Assembly: GCA_017431185.1 (NCBI GenBank)
Contig: JAFRLP010000650.1
Location: 1 to 12,917 of the forward strand
Length of the DNA: 12,917 nt
From: Victivallales bacterium
Lineage (GTDB): Bacteria > Verrucomicrobiota > Lentisphaeria > Oligosphaerales > Oligosphaeraceae
Direction: 5' to 3'
Part shown: positions 6,279 through 12,917 of the stretch, one piece after another
Layout: each line of letters begins with the position of its first letter
Numbering within the stretch: the first letter of the stretch is position 1
The notes under the pieces: model-generated
Told to the model about the DNA's origin: nothing
The model's input: the letters and a program-made list of their open reading frames with translations, nothing else
The model's database searches: none
Program-made: the position numbers and the translations under genes

Positions 6279-9200
6279 ATGACCATCCTGCCCACGCTGA
6301 TATGGCGCGATTTCACGCGGCAGCGCACGAGCGTCCTGTTCACCTTCTTCGCCATTGCGGCTGTCTCCTGCCTCATCATCTGGTATGTCGCCAGCATCGA
6401 CACAGCCTCCCTCGCGCAGAGCAACGGCATGGAAGGGTATTACGGCAAATACGACCTGGGTCTTTATGCGGAAAGGGGGCTGGACGACTCCGCCATCCTT
6501 GCCGTGGCCTCCCATTCCAACACGGCCCTCGCATCCTTCGCCAGGCAAGCCGACGCCACCATGCAGCTAACGGGATTTGACGCCGCGTTGATTCCCACGG
6601 GGATGGGAGACAGACGGTCGCCGACGCTCATCGGACTCACAGACCAGGAATCGCCGTTTGAACTGGAGGAGGGACGCTGGGTCGCCGGCCCCGGCGAATG
6701 CGTCGTCGGCACGTCCGCCGCCCATTTGCTGACCGCCGTCGCAGGACAAAGCGGACCGGGGCGACAGCTTCGTCTGGGCGACAGAATCAAGGTAAGACCC
6801 ATTCCACGCGATATGGACGCCGCAAGAGGACGGGGGAGAGGAAATGTCACCGCATCCAACCAGGCCGAGACGGTCTTGCCGCCAGCTGAACGGGAGACAA
6901 TCCTCACGGTGGTGGGTTTGGTGAAGCAGAAGGTTGTTGAACGGGGCACTCAGGCCAGCGGGCCATTCGCCTTTGGCTTCGGCGTGGGAATCGGCGGAAA
7001 GCCGATGGGGGCCAATGCAAGACCCCCCGCGCCGACGCCTGGGCAAAAGGGCTCGCCTCCGCCACGCCGCCCTCGTCGAGGGCCGTTTGGTGTACGTGCG
7101 ACTGGCCCGATTGCGCCGTCGGTGTATGTCTCGCTGCAAGAGGTGGAGCGCATTGTCGGAACGGGCAAAGTCAACCTGGCCTTTGTCCAGTTGGCCCGAA
7201 AGGGAACGGAGGAGAGGTATTTGCAGGAACTGGAGGCGGAACTTGGCTCGTCCCTGGCGGAGTTGGGAATCACGCCGAGCGACACCCGTCCCCCAAAACT
7301 GGAGTCAGGCGGAGGAGCGGACGCGGACAAGTCGGTGGTGGCTCAGGCCTGGTCAACCATTGCCATTGTCATCCTCGCCTCCCTGTTCATCATCTTCACC
7401 ACATTAAGCCTGGGGGTGTCGGAGCGGACACGGCAGCTCTCCCTGCTGCGCACCATCGGCTTCACGAGGGGGCAAGTCGCCCTGCTCATCATCTATGAGG
7501 GGATGGCATTGGGCATACTGGGGTGGCTGGGCGGACTGGCGTCAGGCTGGCTGCTGCTGACACTGCTGACCAGGCTCAAAACCGGCGTATTGCCCATTGT
7601 CACCATCCGTGGCGAGGCATGCCTGTTCGCCCTGGCGTGTGCCTTGCTGGGAGCGCTGTTCGCCTCCCTGGTGCCAGCCTGGCGCGCCACCAGGGTCGCG
7701 CCTGGCGAATCGCTGGCGCGCACTGCCCCCAGGCTCTCTCGCCGCAAGATGCTGCTGGCTGGCGGAATCGGCGCATTGCTGTTGGCCTGCATCCCTGCGA
7801 TGCTGCACTTGCCAGCCATGCCAGACAACGTGAAACTCGCCTGTTTCTCCACCCTGGGCACTCTGTTTCTGTTTTCGGGTTTTCTGCTGCTTTTTCCTTC
7901 GGTCATTGGCTTGACGGAGGATCTCTGCGGTCCGCTCCTGGCGCGTGTGTTCGCATTCCATCCCCGTTTTCTGGCCAACGTGCTGACCACGAACTGGGTA
8001 CGCACGCTCTGCACGGCCATTGCGATGTCCATCGGCCTGGGGCTGTTCACGGCCATCCACATCTGGTCAAACTCCATGCTCGCCATGTTCCGTGTGCCCA
8101 AATCCATCCCGGATGTGCTGGTGCGTCTGCAGGAGTCCGCCGTCTCCCCCCAGGCCGCCCAGGAGATTGCCGCCTACCCCAGAATCGCCGCGGACGGCAA
8201 ACGGTTCATGCGTGTGTCCGTGGCACAGCCTGAACTGGACGACGGCCTGGGAACACGTCTGCGCGGCAAAGGCTCCATGGCCGCCAATGCCGTGCTGATG
8301 GGGGTGGATGCAGCACCCGCCTGGGACCTGGACGCGCCCATGCTCGCCCTGCGTTTCAAGGAGGGCAGCCGCCAACAGGCGTTCAATGCTTTTCTCTCAC
8401 CCGAAAACCGCCCCTGCGTCATTCCGGAGACGCTGGCCCAAAACGGCAATCTTCATGTGGGCGACACCATCCGCCTGCGCAAAACTGCCCGACGCCCCAA
8501 GGAGCGGCGCACGCCCGACAAGGGCGGTGACACGACTGCCGCACCTGCGGACTATGCGGAATACCATGTGGTGGGGGTGGTCGATTTTCCCTGGACCTGG
8601 TTCTCCAAATGCTCTGGCGTAAGGGTCAGTTCCGGTCGCACCGCAGCCGTCATCTTTGCCCCGTTCACTCCTCTGTTGCAGGATTTCGGTGCGCTGGACA
8701 ATGAATTCTTCTGGTTCAACACCGTTGCCGGCACACGCTACGCCGACATCGAGGAGCATATACGAAAAATCGCCAGGCGGCACGCCCGGCTAAATCCACT
8801 CTCACGGCTGCTGAAGTCCTTCTCGGGAGGGACCTTGTGGGACTCTGGAATCAACCGCCATTTTGTCCAGGTCAGTTCCAACGAAAGCCTCAACAACTCC
8901 CTGAACTTCCGTGCGCTGGGAGTCATCAAGGCAATGACCCGAATGCCTTTGCTCGTGCTGGCATTCTCCAGTCTGGCGCTGCTCAACGCAATGGTGGTCT
9001 CCGTGCACACACGTCGCTGGGAAATGGGAGTGCTGCGCGCCTGCGGGGTCACACGCTGGGGGCTGGTGCGGGTCATCCTGTCGGAGGCCATGCTCATTGG
9101 GTTGTGCGCCTGCATCATGAGTTTTCTCTTCGGCCTGTTCTACGCCTGGTGCGCCACAGCCCTTGTCGATTTCGCACCCATGTTCGGAATCATTGCCCCT

Positions 9201-9332
9201 CCCCTCATCATCCCCTGGGCGCAACTCGCCACCGGCTACGCCCTCACCATCCTGCTCACCATTGTCGCTGGGACATGGCCGGCCTGCCACGCTGGCGCGT
9301 CCGACATCGCTGAACTTCTTGCAGGGCGATGA
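6279..9332 (+). CDS. ABC transporter permease with two FtsX domains (LolCE/MacB-like, fused)
   Basis: A 1017-residue inner-membrane permease with about ten transmembrane segments and a duplicated FtsX organisation. Order: TM1 at about 20-40; a periplasmic MacB-like domain to about 350; FtsX core 1 (TMs near 355-378, 402-430 and 447-470) with the coupling segment SERTRQLSLLRTIGFTRGQV; further TMs near 490-508, 515-540 and 570-592; a second periplasmic domain to about 885; and FtsX core 2 (TMs near 888-910, 927-955 and 980-1003) with the matching HTRRWEMGVLRACGVTRWGL. One polypeptide thus carries both halves that LolC/LolE form as separate chains. The first periplasmic domain contains a Pro/Arg/Gly-rich stretch at about 246-275. 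ATG 6279 is preferred (AAAGGAG at 6261-6267). A TTG at 6270 is only 2 nt from that site. Substrate unknown; lipoprotein or envelope-component release is the family expectation. Confidence 0.9.
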   Translation: MTILPTLIWRDFTRQRTSVLFTFFAIAAVSCLIIWYVASIDTASLAQSNGMEGYYGKYDLGLYAERGLDDSAILAVASHSNTALASFARQADATMQLTGFDAALIPTGMGDRRSPTLIGLTDQESPFELEEGRWVAGPGECVVGTSAAHLLTAVAGQSGPGRQLRLGDRIKVRPIPRDMDAARGRGRGNVTASNQAETVLPPAERETILTVVGLVKQKVVERGTQASGPFAFGFGVGIGGKPMGANARPPAPTPGQKGSPPPRRPRRGPFGVRATGPIAPSVYVSLQEVERIVGTGKVNLAFVQLARKGTEERYLQELEAELGSSLAELGITPSDTRPPKLESGGGADADKSVVAQAWSTIAIVILASLFIIFTTLSLGVSERTRQLSLLRTIGFTRGQVALLIIYEGMALGILGWLGGLASGWLLLTLLTRLKTGVLPIVTIRGEACLFALACALLGALFASLVPAWRATRVAPGESLARTAPRLSRRKMLLAGGIGALLLACIPAMLHLPAMPDNVKLACFSTLGTLFLFSGFLLLFPSVIGLTEDLCGPLLARVFAFHPRFLANVLTTNWVRTLCTAIAMSIGLGLFTAIHIWSNSMLAMFRVPKSIPDVLVRLQESAVSPQAAQEIAAYPRIAADGKRFMRVSVAQPELDDGLGTRLRGKGSMAANAVLMGVDAAPAWDLDAPMLALRFKEGSRQQAFNAFLSPENRPCVIPETLAQNGNLHVGDTIRLRKTARRPKERRTPDKGGDTTAAPADYAEYHVVGVVDFPWTWFSKCSGVRVSSGRTAAVIFAPFTPLLQDFGALDNEFFWFNTVAGTRYADIEEHIRKIARRHARLNPLSRLLKSFSGGTLWDSGINRHFVQVSSNESLNNSLNFRALGVIKAMTRMPLLVLAFSSLALLNAMVVSVHTRRWEMGVLRACGVTRWGLVRVILSEAMLIGLCACIMSFLFGLFYAWCATALVDFAPMFGIIAPPLIIPWAQLATGYALTILLTIVAGTWPACHAGASDIAELLAGR

Positions 9333-9602
9333 CGCGCCTTCCGCAAAACGCCGACACCGGAAAACAAGTCCGTGTCTATATTCAGAACACCTGGCAATTT
9401 CAATCCGCGAGGCCTGAAGGCCTCGCGGGCAGGTTGGGGTCTCACGCTGGGCACATCATGCCCTTGTGGCAAATCTGAGGCGCCGCGCGGCAACAGTAAT
9501 GCCTCACCATCTGATAGAGGCCAGACGCCGTATTGACCAGTATCAGTGAGTGAAGGATTACCGGCAACACAGGCGGGGGGAGTGAATCGTCGCCACACAT
9601 CT
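9333..9602. other. Intergenic region dense in inverted repeats (possible dispersed repeat or structured RNA)
   Basis: No convincing gene is seen here. The region holds a series of paired segments: 9353-9357/9359-9361 with 9369-9376 (8 bp, one bulged C), 9405-9414 with 9419-9428 (10 bp, perfect), GGGCA/TGCCC at 9449-9463, TGAGGC (9476-9481) with GCCTCA (9501-9506), the alternative GCCTC (9501-9505) with GAGGC (9517-9521), and CTGATA (9511-9516) with TATCAG (9541-9546). GCCTC can pair with either side, so two mutually exclusive folds are possible. The first hairpin lies 20 nt after the permease stop and could help terminate that transcript, but it is followed only by TATATTC. No known riboswitch or RNA family was recognised. 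Confidence 0.4.
9405..9428. repeat. Perfect 10-bp GC-rich inverted repeat with TGAA loop
   Basis: The arms CCGCGAGGCC (9405-9414) and GGCCTCGCGG (9419-9428) pair completely around TGAA. It resembles the palindromic core of REP-like intergenic elements. There is no T-run after it on the plus strand, and only ATTGAAATT follows on the minus strand, so it is not a classical terminator. Confidence 0.65.
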
Positions 9603-9630
9603 TTGAAATCTAAAATTCCCACGCTATAGT
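9603..9630 (+). promoter_or_regulatory. Sigma-70 promoter for the DUF2339 gene
   Basis: TTGAAA (9603-9608) and TATAGT (9625-9630) each match consensus at five of six positions, with 16 nt between them. The start would be near 9637, producing an approximately 134-nt leader ahead of the ATG at 9771, which is long for a simple leader. Confidence 0.6.
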
Positions 9631-9636
9631 AATCTT

Positions 9637-9738
9637 GTCAGCCAATTAGTTCAAATGGTTGACTGCGTTATGACGTGACGCAGACCAGGGGGTCTCCCCT
9701 GTTCAAGCGCCGGCACGTCCCGGACTGAACCGATTTTT
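9637..9738 (+). promoter_or_regulatory. Multi-hairpin 5' leader with attenuator-like end
   Basis: From the predicted start, successive stems can form: GTCAGCCA (9637-9644) with TGGTTGAC (9656-9663, one G-U); CTGCGT (9663-9668) with ACGCAG (9678-9683); CAGGGG (9686-9691) with CCCCTG (9696-9701) around GTCT; and a two-part stem GTTCA/TGAAC (9701-9705 with 9726-9730) enclosing CCGG/CCGG (9710-9713 with 9720-9723). The last is followed by CGATTTTTG, with T5 at 9734-9738, as in an intrinsic terminator, and lies only about 25 nt before the ribosome binding site AAGGAAGG. This layout suggests transcription attenuation or an RNA-based switch. No known riboswitch class was recognised, and pairing was judged by eye. 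Confidence 0.4.
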
Positions 9739-9770
9739 GATTGCATCCACCTACAGCAAGAAGGAAGGAA

Positions 9771-12299
9771 ATGGAACAGTTACTCATCGCGTTCGTTGTC
9801 TTTTTCGGCATGATACTGATCATGCTGCTCATTGCATTGCTTATTAGCGTCCTATGCCTGAGGACCTCCCTTTCAGAGCTGAAAAACACGGTAAGGCAGA
9901 TCGCCCTGGCCCTGGCCTCCAATCCAAAGAACCCCGTGAAACAGGGCGGCCAGGCAGAGCCTTGTCAGGAGAGCGCCGCGCCGGCTCCATCGGCTGCAAC
10001 CGCACCTGCATCGCCATTTGAGACTGCGATTCCGCCGCCGCTGCCGCCTGTCTTCCAAATCACGCCGACGCCACCAGCGCCCAAGTCCCCGACGCCACCC
10101 AAGGAGAACGCGAAGGAGGAGCCCTTTGCGACACCAGGGCAATCGGCAACGGCGGACGAGCAAACGACTTCCGGACTGGATGGACAGTGTGTGCCGCAGG
10201 GCGAGCCGACCGCATTCGAGCACCGCATCCGAATGTTGCGCAATTGGTTTTTGTATGGCAGGACGGAAGGGGTTCCGGCAGGGGAAGACGTCGAAAGGCT
10301 CATGGCGACCACCTGGCTGCTCCGATGCGGCATCCTGGTCATCCTGTTCACCTCCGCCTTCCTGCTCAAACTCTCCATCGAGCGCGGAATCCTTGCGCCG
10401 CCAGGGCGGGTAATCCTCTCCTACCTTGCGGGTGCCTCCGTGCTTCTGGCGGGACTGACCAGGCGCATGCGGCAACGCTACTGGAGCATGGGGCAGGCGC
10501 TGTGCGGCCTCGGTCTCGGCGTGTTCTATTTCAGCAGTTTCGCCATGACCTCCATGTACCATCTGGTCTCGGCCACGATTGGCGGCGCCGTCATGTGCCT
10601 GACAACGGTCACGGCGGGGGCACTTGCCGAACGGCTGGACTCCATCTCCATCGCGATGGTCGCGATGGCCGGCGGCTATGCGACGCCGCTGCTGCTGAAC
10701 ACAGAAGCCTGGAATTTCCCTGGGCTGGCGGCCTATCTGCTTCTCCTTGGACTGGGAGTGCTTTGGCTTGCCATTCGCCGCAACTGGCCACCGCTTTCCT
10801 GGCTGGCGATGATATTCACATACGGGATATACTGCCTGACCATCAGCACACGCTACGCCCAGGGGGACTTCGCGGTCTGCCAGACGGCCCTCGTCCTCTT
10901 CTTCATGCTATTCTCCACCACGGTCTTCATCCACAATGTCCGCAGAAACATACCCGCAACCGCGCTTGAGATTTTCGCCCTTTTGGCAAACAGCGCCATT
11001 TTCTTTGGCATATCGTGGCGTCTCATCGGCAAAGTGAACCATGGAGAAAGGCTTCTCTTTGCGCCACTCACGCTCGGCCTCGCCGCATACTACCTCCTCC
11101 ATGCCGCCGTCCTGGCCAGACGAAGGGAGACTGCGCCGCGAAACCTGCTGCGAATCTTCTGCGCCCTCTCTGGCCTCTACCTCGCCTTGACCTTCCCTGT
11201 CGTCCTATCGGAAAAATGGCTCGCATCCGCCTGGTCAATGCAGGCGTTCACGATGCTCTGGCTCGGATACCGCATGGAAAGCCGCCTGCTGAAGAACTGC
11301 GCCTGGTGCCTGTATGCCATGACCATTGGACACCTTGCCGTCTGCGATTTCTGGTGCTTCCGCTCCATGGCTCTCTCCGCAGGGGAGACCACCTGGCAGG
11401 AGCTCGTCTCCCGACTCTTCCAGTACCTGGTGCCCGTGGCGAGCCTTGCGGTCGCCGCGCGCCTGACCACCAAAGCCAACGAGAGCCAGGCGGACAGCAC
11501 AGACCAGGGGCCTCCGCCCGCATTGGGTCTGGAGTCAGGGTCTCCAGCCGAACTGCTGGCCGGCGGGCTGCTGGGGCTGGCCTTCGTGGCGCTGTTCCTG
11601 TTCCTGCTCCTGGAGGAGGCCCTCTGCCTCCGTGCCAACCGCATCCATTGGCTGGCCGGCGTCAACCTGGTCTGGGTCGGAGGGTGCATGGCCGCGCTGC
11701 AGATGCTGAAGCGGCGCATGGAAGGATGGTGGCAGGCCATTCTGGCAATCCTGCTGGGCGCCATTGTCATGCGCAGCGTCTCCGACTTCCTCAATCCCCT
11801 CTTCTGGCGCTGGGACACCCCGCAGTTCCTTTGGGGAGACTGCATCGGCGCGTTAGCCAACACCTCCGTCCTTGCGATGGGATTCGCGCTCTGCGCCCGT
11901 CAAATGCCGAAGGGGCGGATGGAGCAAACCATGGGGCGCGTCTGCCAACTCGCCTGGCCTGTCCTGCTCTTCGTTCATCTGACGCGCGAATGGAGCATCA
12001 TCATAAAATACAAACTGCCGGGCCTCACGGGCGGCGGAGTCTCCGTCCTGTGGGGGATGTTCGCATTCGCACTGGTGTTCAGGGGGCTTAGGAAACCCAG
12101 CCGCTGGCTGCGATACCTTGGCCTCGGCCTGTTCACGGTCGTGGTCTGCAAGGTGTTCCTCTTTGACATGGGCCACCTGGACGCCCTCTATCGTGTGATG
12201 GCGTTCTTCCTGGCCGGTGCGCTGCTGATGGGCGCTGCCTTCGTATATCTGAAATTCTGGCATAACTCCAATTCCGGCGAAAAGGGAGCCGGAAAATAA
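9771..12299 (+). CDS. DUF2339-family polytopic membrane protein
   Basis: An 842-residue inner-membrane protein of unknown function that matches the DUF2339 pattern (predicted membrane protein family COG5373). Layout: an N-terminal hydrophobic helix at about 5-30, a short charged segment, a Pro/Ala/Thr-rich low-complexity linker at about 52-145, then from about residue 180 to the end many hydrophobic segments (roughly twenty). The family-typical start of the core is ATTWLLRCGILVILFTSAFL, then LKLSIERGILAPPGRV, with GLGLGVFYFSSFAM and GGYATPLLL further on. The start at 9771 is supported by AAGGA with 5 nt spacing. Upstream in-frame codons (TTG at 9741) lack such a site. It has its own promoter and a structured leader, so it is not simply a continuation of the ABC operon. 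Members are thought to act in the envelope, but no reaction is established. Confidence 0.85.
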   Translation: MEQLLIAFVVFFGMILIMLLIALLISVLCLRTSLSELKNTVRQIALALASNPKNPVKQGGQAEPCQESAAPAPSAATAPASPFETAIPPPLPPVFQITPTPPAPKSPTPPKENAKEEPFATPGQSATADEQTTSGLDGQCVPQGEPTAFEHRIRMLRNWFLYGRTEGVPAGEDVERLMATTWLLRCGILVILFTSAFLLKLSIERGILAPPGRVILSYLAGASVLLAGLTRRMRQRYWSMGQALCGLGLGVFYFSSFAMTSMYHLVSATIGGAVMCLTTVTAGALAERLDSISIAMVAMAGGYATPLLLNTEAWNFPGLAAYLLLLGLGVLWLAIRRNWPPLSWLAMIFTYGIYCLTISTRYAQGDFAVCQTALVLFFMLFSTTVFIHNVRRNIPATALEIFALLANSAIFFGISWRLIGKVNHGERLLFAPLTLGLAAYYLLHAAVLARRRETAPRNLLRIFCALSGLYLALTFPVVLSEKWLASAWSMQAFTMLWLGYRMESRLLKNCAWCLYAMTIGHLAVCDFWCFRSMALSAGETTWQELVSRLFQYLVPVASLAVAARLTTKANESQADSTDQGPPPALGLESGSPAELLAGGLLGLAFVALFLFLLLEEALCLRANRIHWLAGVNLVWVGGCMAALQMLKRRMEGWWQAILAILLGAIVMRSVSDFLNPLFWRWDTPQFLWGDCIGALANTSVLAMGFALCARQMPKGRMEQTMGRVCQLAWPVLLFVHLTREWSIIIKYKLPGLTGGGVSVLWGMFAFALVFRGLRKPSRWLRYLGLGLFTVVVCKVFLFDMGHLDALYRVMAFFLAGALLMGAAFVYLKFWHNSNSGEKGAGK

Positions 12300-12320
12300 A
12301 AAGATTTCGCGGAAAGAAAC

Positions 12321-12349
12321 TTGACAAACTGGGACAGGAGTGGCATATT
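12321..12349 (+). promoter_or_regulatory. Sigma-70 promoter for the sodium:solute symporter
   Basis: A perfect TTGACA (12321-12326) is followed, after exactly 17 nt, by CATATT (12344-12349), which matches four of six -10 positions. The start would be near 12356, giving a leader of about 56 nt. It lies just after the DUF2339 stop, so the symporter is independently expressed. Confidence 0.65.
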
Positions 12350-12411
12350 GTCAAAATTGCGCATCGGATGCCCCTGGTGCCATTTCCTTCCCCCACAGCC
12401 CCGCAAAAAAA

Positions 12412-12917
12412 ATGAGTTGGATTGACTACCTGATTGTCCTGATTCCCGTGTTGATTGTCATTTGGGCCGCACTGAAGACCCAACGCTATGTGAAAGGAGT
12501 GTCGGATTTTCTGGCGGCAGGGCGTGTGGCACGTCGTTATGTTCTATCCGTGGCATCAGGCGAAGCGGCGGTGGGGCTGATATCCGTCGTGGCCAATATG
12601 GAGATGCATTATAAAAGCGGTTTTGCGCTCTCCTTCTGGTCTGGCCTGATGACCCCCATCTCGCTGATTCTGTCCCTGGTCGGCTTCTGCACCTTCCGTT
12701 ACCGTGAGACACGCGCCCTCACGATGGGACAGTTCTTCGAGATGCGCTACAGCAAGAGCCTGCGTGTGGTGGCGGCAATCATCCAATCCGTCTCTGGCAT
12801 CGTCAATTACGCCATCTTCCCCGCCGTCGGTGCTCGTTTTCTGATGTATTTTCTGGATTTGCCAGTCTATTTCACCTTCCTGGGCGTGAAATGGCCTACC
12901 TTCGGCGGGGTGATGGC
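12412..12917 (+). CDS. Sodium:solute symporter (SSS family), 5' part
   Basis: An open frame of 168 codons reaching the window end. It begins MSWIDYLIVLIPVLIVIWAA (first transmembrane helix), then TQRYVKGVSDFLAAGRVARR, with the SSS hallmark DFxxAGR at 32-38. SVASGEAAVGLISV follows, in the unwound TM1-type segment near the sodium site of this fold. RYRETRALTMGQFFEMRYS at about 102-120 and further hydrophobic helices correspond to the usual order of the family. The protein is cut by the window, so the sodium-site residues in later helices cannot be checked. The substrate (sugar, carboxylate or other) is unknown. No in-frame start lies further upstream back to 12361, and the bases before the ATG (CCCCGCAAAAAAA) show no Shine-Dalgarno. 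Confidence 0.88.
   Translation, partial: MSWIDYLIVLIPVLIVIWAALKTQRYVKGVSDFLAAGRVARRYVLSVASGEAAVGLISVVANMEMHYKSGFALSFWSGLMTPISLILSLVGFCTFRYRETRALTMGQFFEMRYSKSLRVVAAIIQSVSGIVNYAIFPAVGARFLMYFLDLPVYFTFLGVKWPTFGGVM

Noticed and set aside
9420..9600. Possible cobalamin or fluoride riboswitch on the minus strand
   Set aside because: Compared by eye with the conserved cores of both classes, the required boxes are missing, and no minus-strand gene follows.
9236..9622. 128-codon minus-strand frame across the intergenic region and permease 3' end
   Set aside because: It opens at GTG with no ribosome binding site, overlaps the end of a well-supported gene, runs through several perfect inverted repeats, and shows no recognisable domain. 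Better explained as a by-product of GC-rich repeat sequence.
9647..9660. GTTCAAAT, resembling a tRNA T-loop
   Set aside because: No acceptor stem, anticodon arm or D-loop could be placed around it. It is the loop of the first leader hairpin.
9873..10562. Long antisense and alternate-frame open stretches over the DUF2339 gene and the permease (e.g. 229 and 260 codons)
   Set aside because: Such frames are expected in GC-rich coding DNA. They are rich in Arg, His, Pro and Gly, lack ribosome binding sites and show no domains.
12272..12294. 7-bp hairpin TTCCGGC/GCCGGAA at the end of the DUF2339 gene as a terminator
   Set aside because: It is inside the coding region and is followed by AATAAAAAG rather than T residues, so it does not meet the criteria for an intrinsic terminator.

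Overview
The window is high-GC bacterial chromosome with eight complete genes, one gene cut at each edge, and no plasmid, phage or insertion-sequence signature. The best guess at the host is the PVC group, near Lentisphaerota (Victivallis-like). This is an inference from the pseudopilin at 4758-5543, whose N-terminus ([15 protein letters not shown]), CPGD motif and C-terminal H-Xn-DG box are typical of the very large pseudopilin families of that phylum. The FadL-type barrel and the LolD-like ABC system fit a Gram-negative envelope.

Left part, minus strand (1-2946): a gene barely entering the window (start codon at 21), a nitroreductase (104-685), an RlmD/RumA-type 23S rRNA m5U methyltransferase (687-1991) and a TIM-barrel sugar-phosphate isomerase/epimerase (2104-2946). 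The methyltransferase and nitroreductase are one nucleotide apart and probably translationally coupled. A near-perfect inverted repeat at 2023-2051 separates the isomerase from the methyltransferase and argues for the shorter methyltransferase start.

Centre, plus strand: after a divergent promoter region (2947-3210) comes a FadL/OmpP1-type outer-membrane transporter (3211-4596) closed by a textbook hairpin terminator (4628-4670). A sigma-54-like promoter then leads into a tight cluster of pseudopilin, LolD/MacB-type ATPase and a 1017-residue double-FtsX permease (4758-9332). The last two probably form one exporter or lipoprotein-release-type machine acting at the inner membrane. Encoding a pseudopilin 19 nt upstream suggests co-expression.

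Right part: a 438-nt non-coding gap (9333-9770) is unusually rich in inverted repeats. Its first two thirds look like a structured or dispersed element. Its last third holds a good sigma-70 promoter and a multi-hairpin leader ending in an attenuator-like hairpin plus T5, just before a DUF2339 polytopic membrane protein (9771-12299). The window ends in the first 168 codons of a sodium:solute symporter (from 12412), which has its own TTGACA promoter but no Shine-Dalgarno.

Most genes look like ordinary chromosomal genes. The least explained parts are the 9333-9770 intergenic region and the pseudopilin/ABC cluster. No clear new defence or mobile system is visible.
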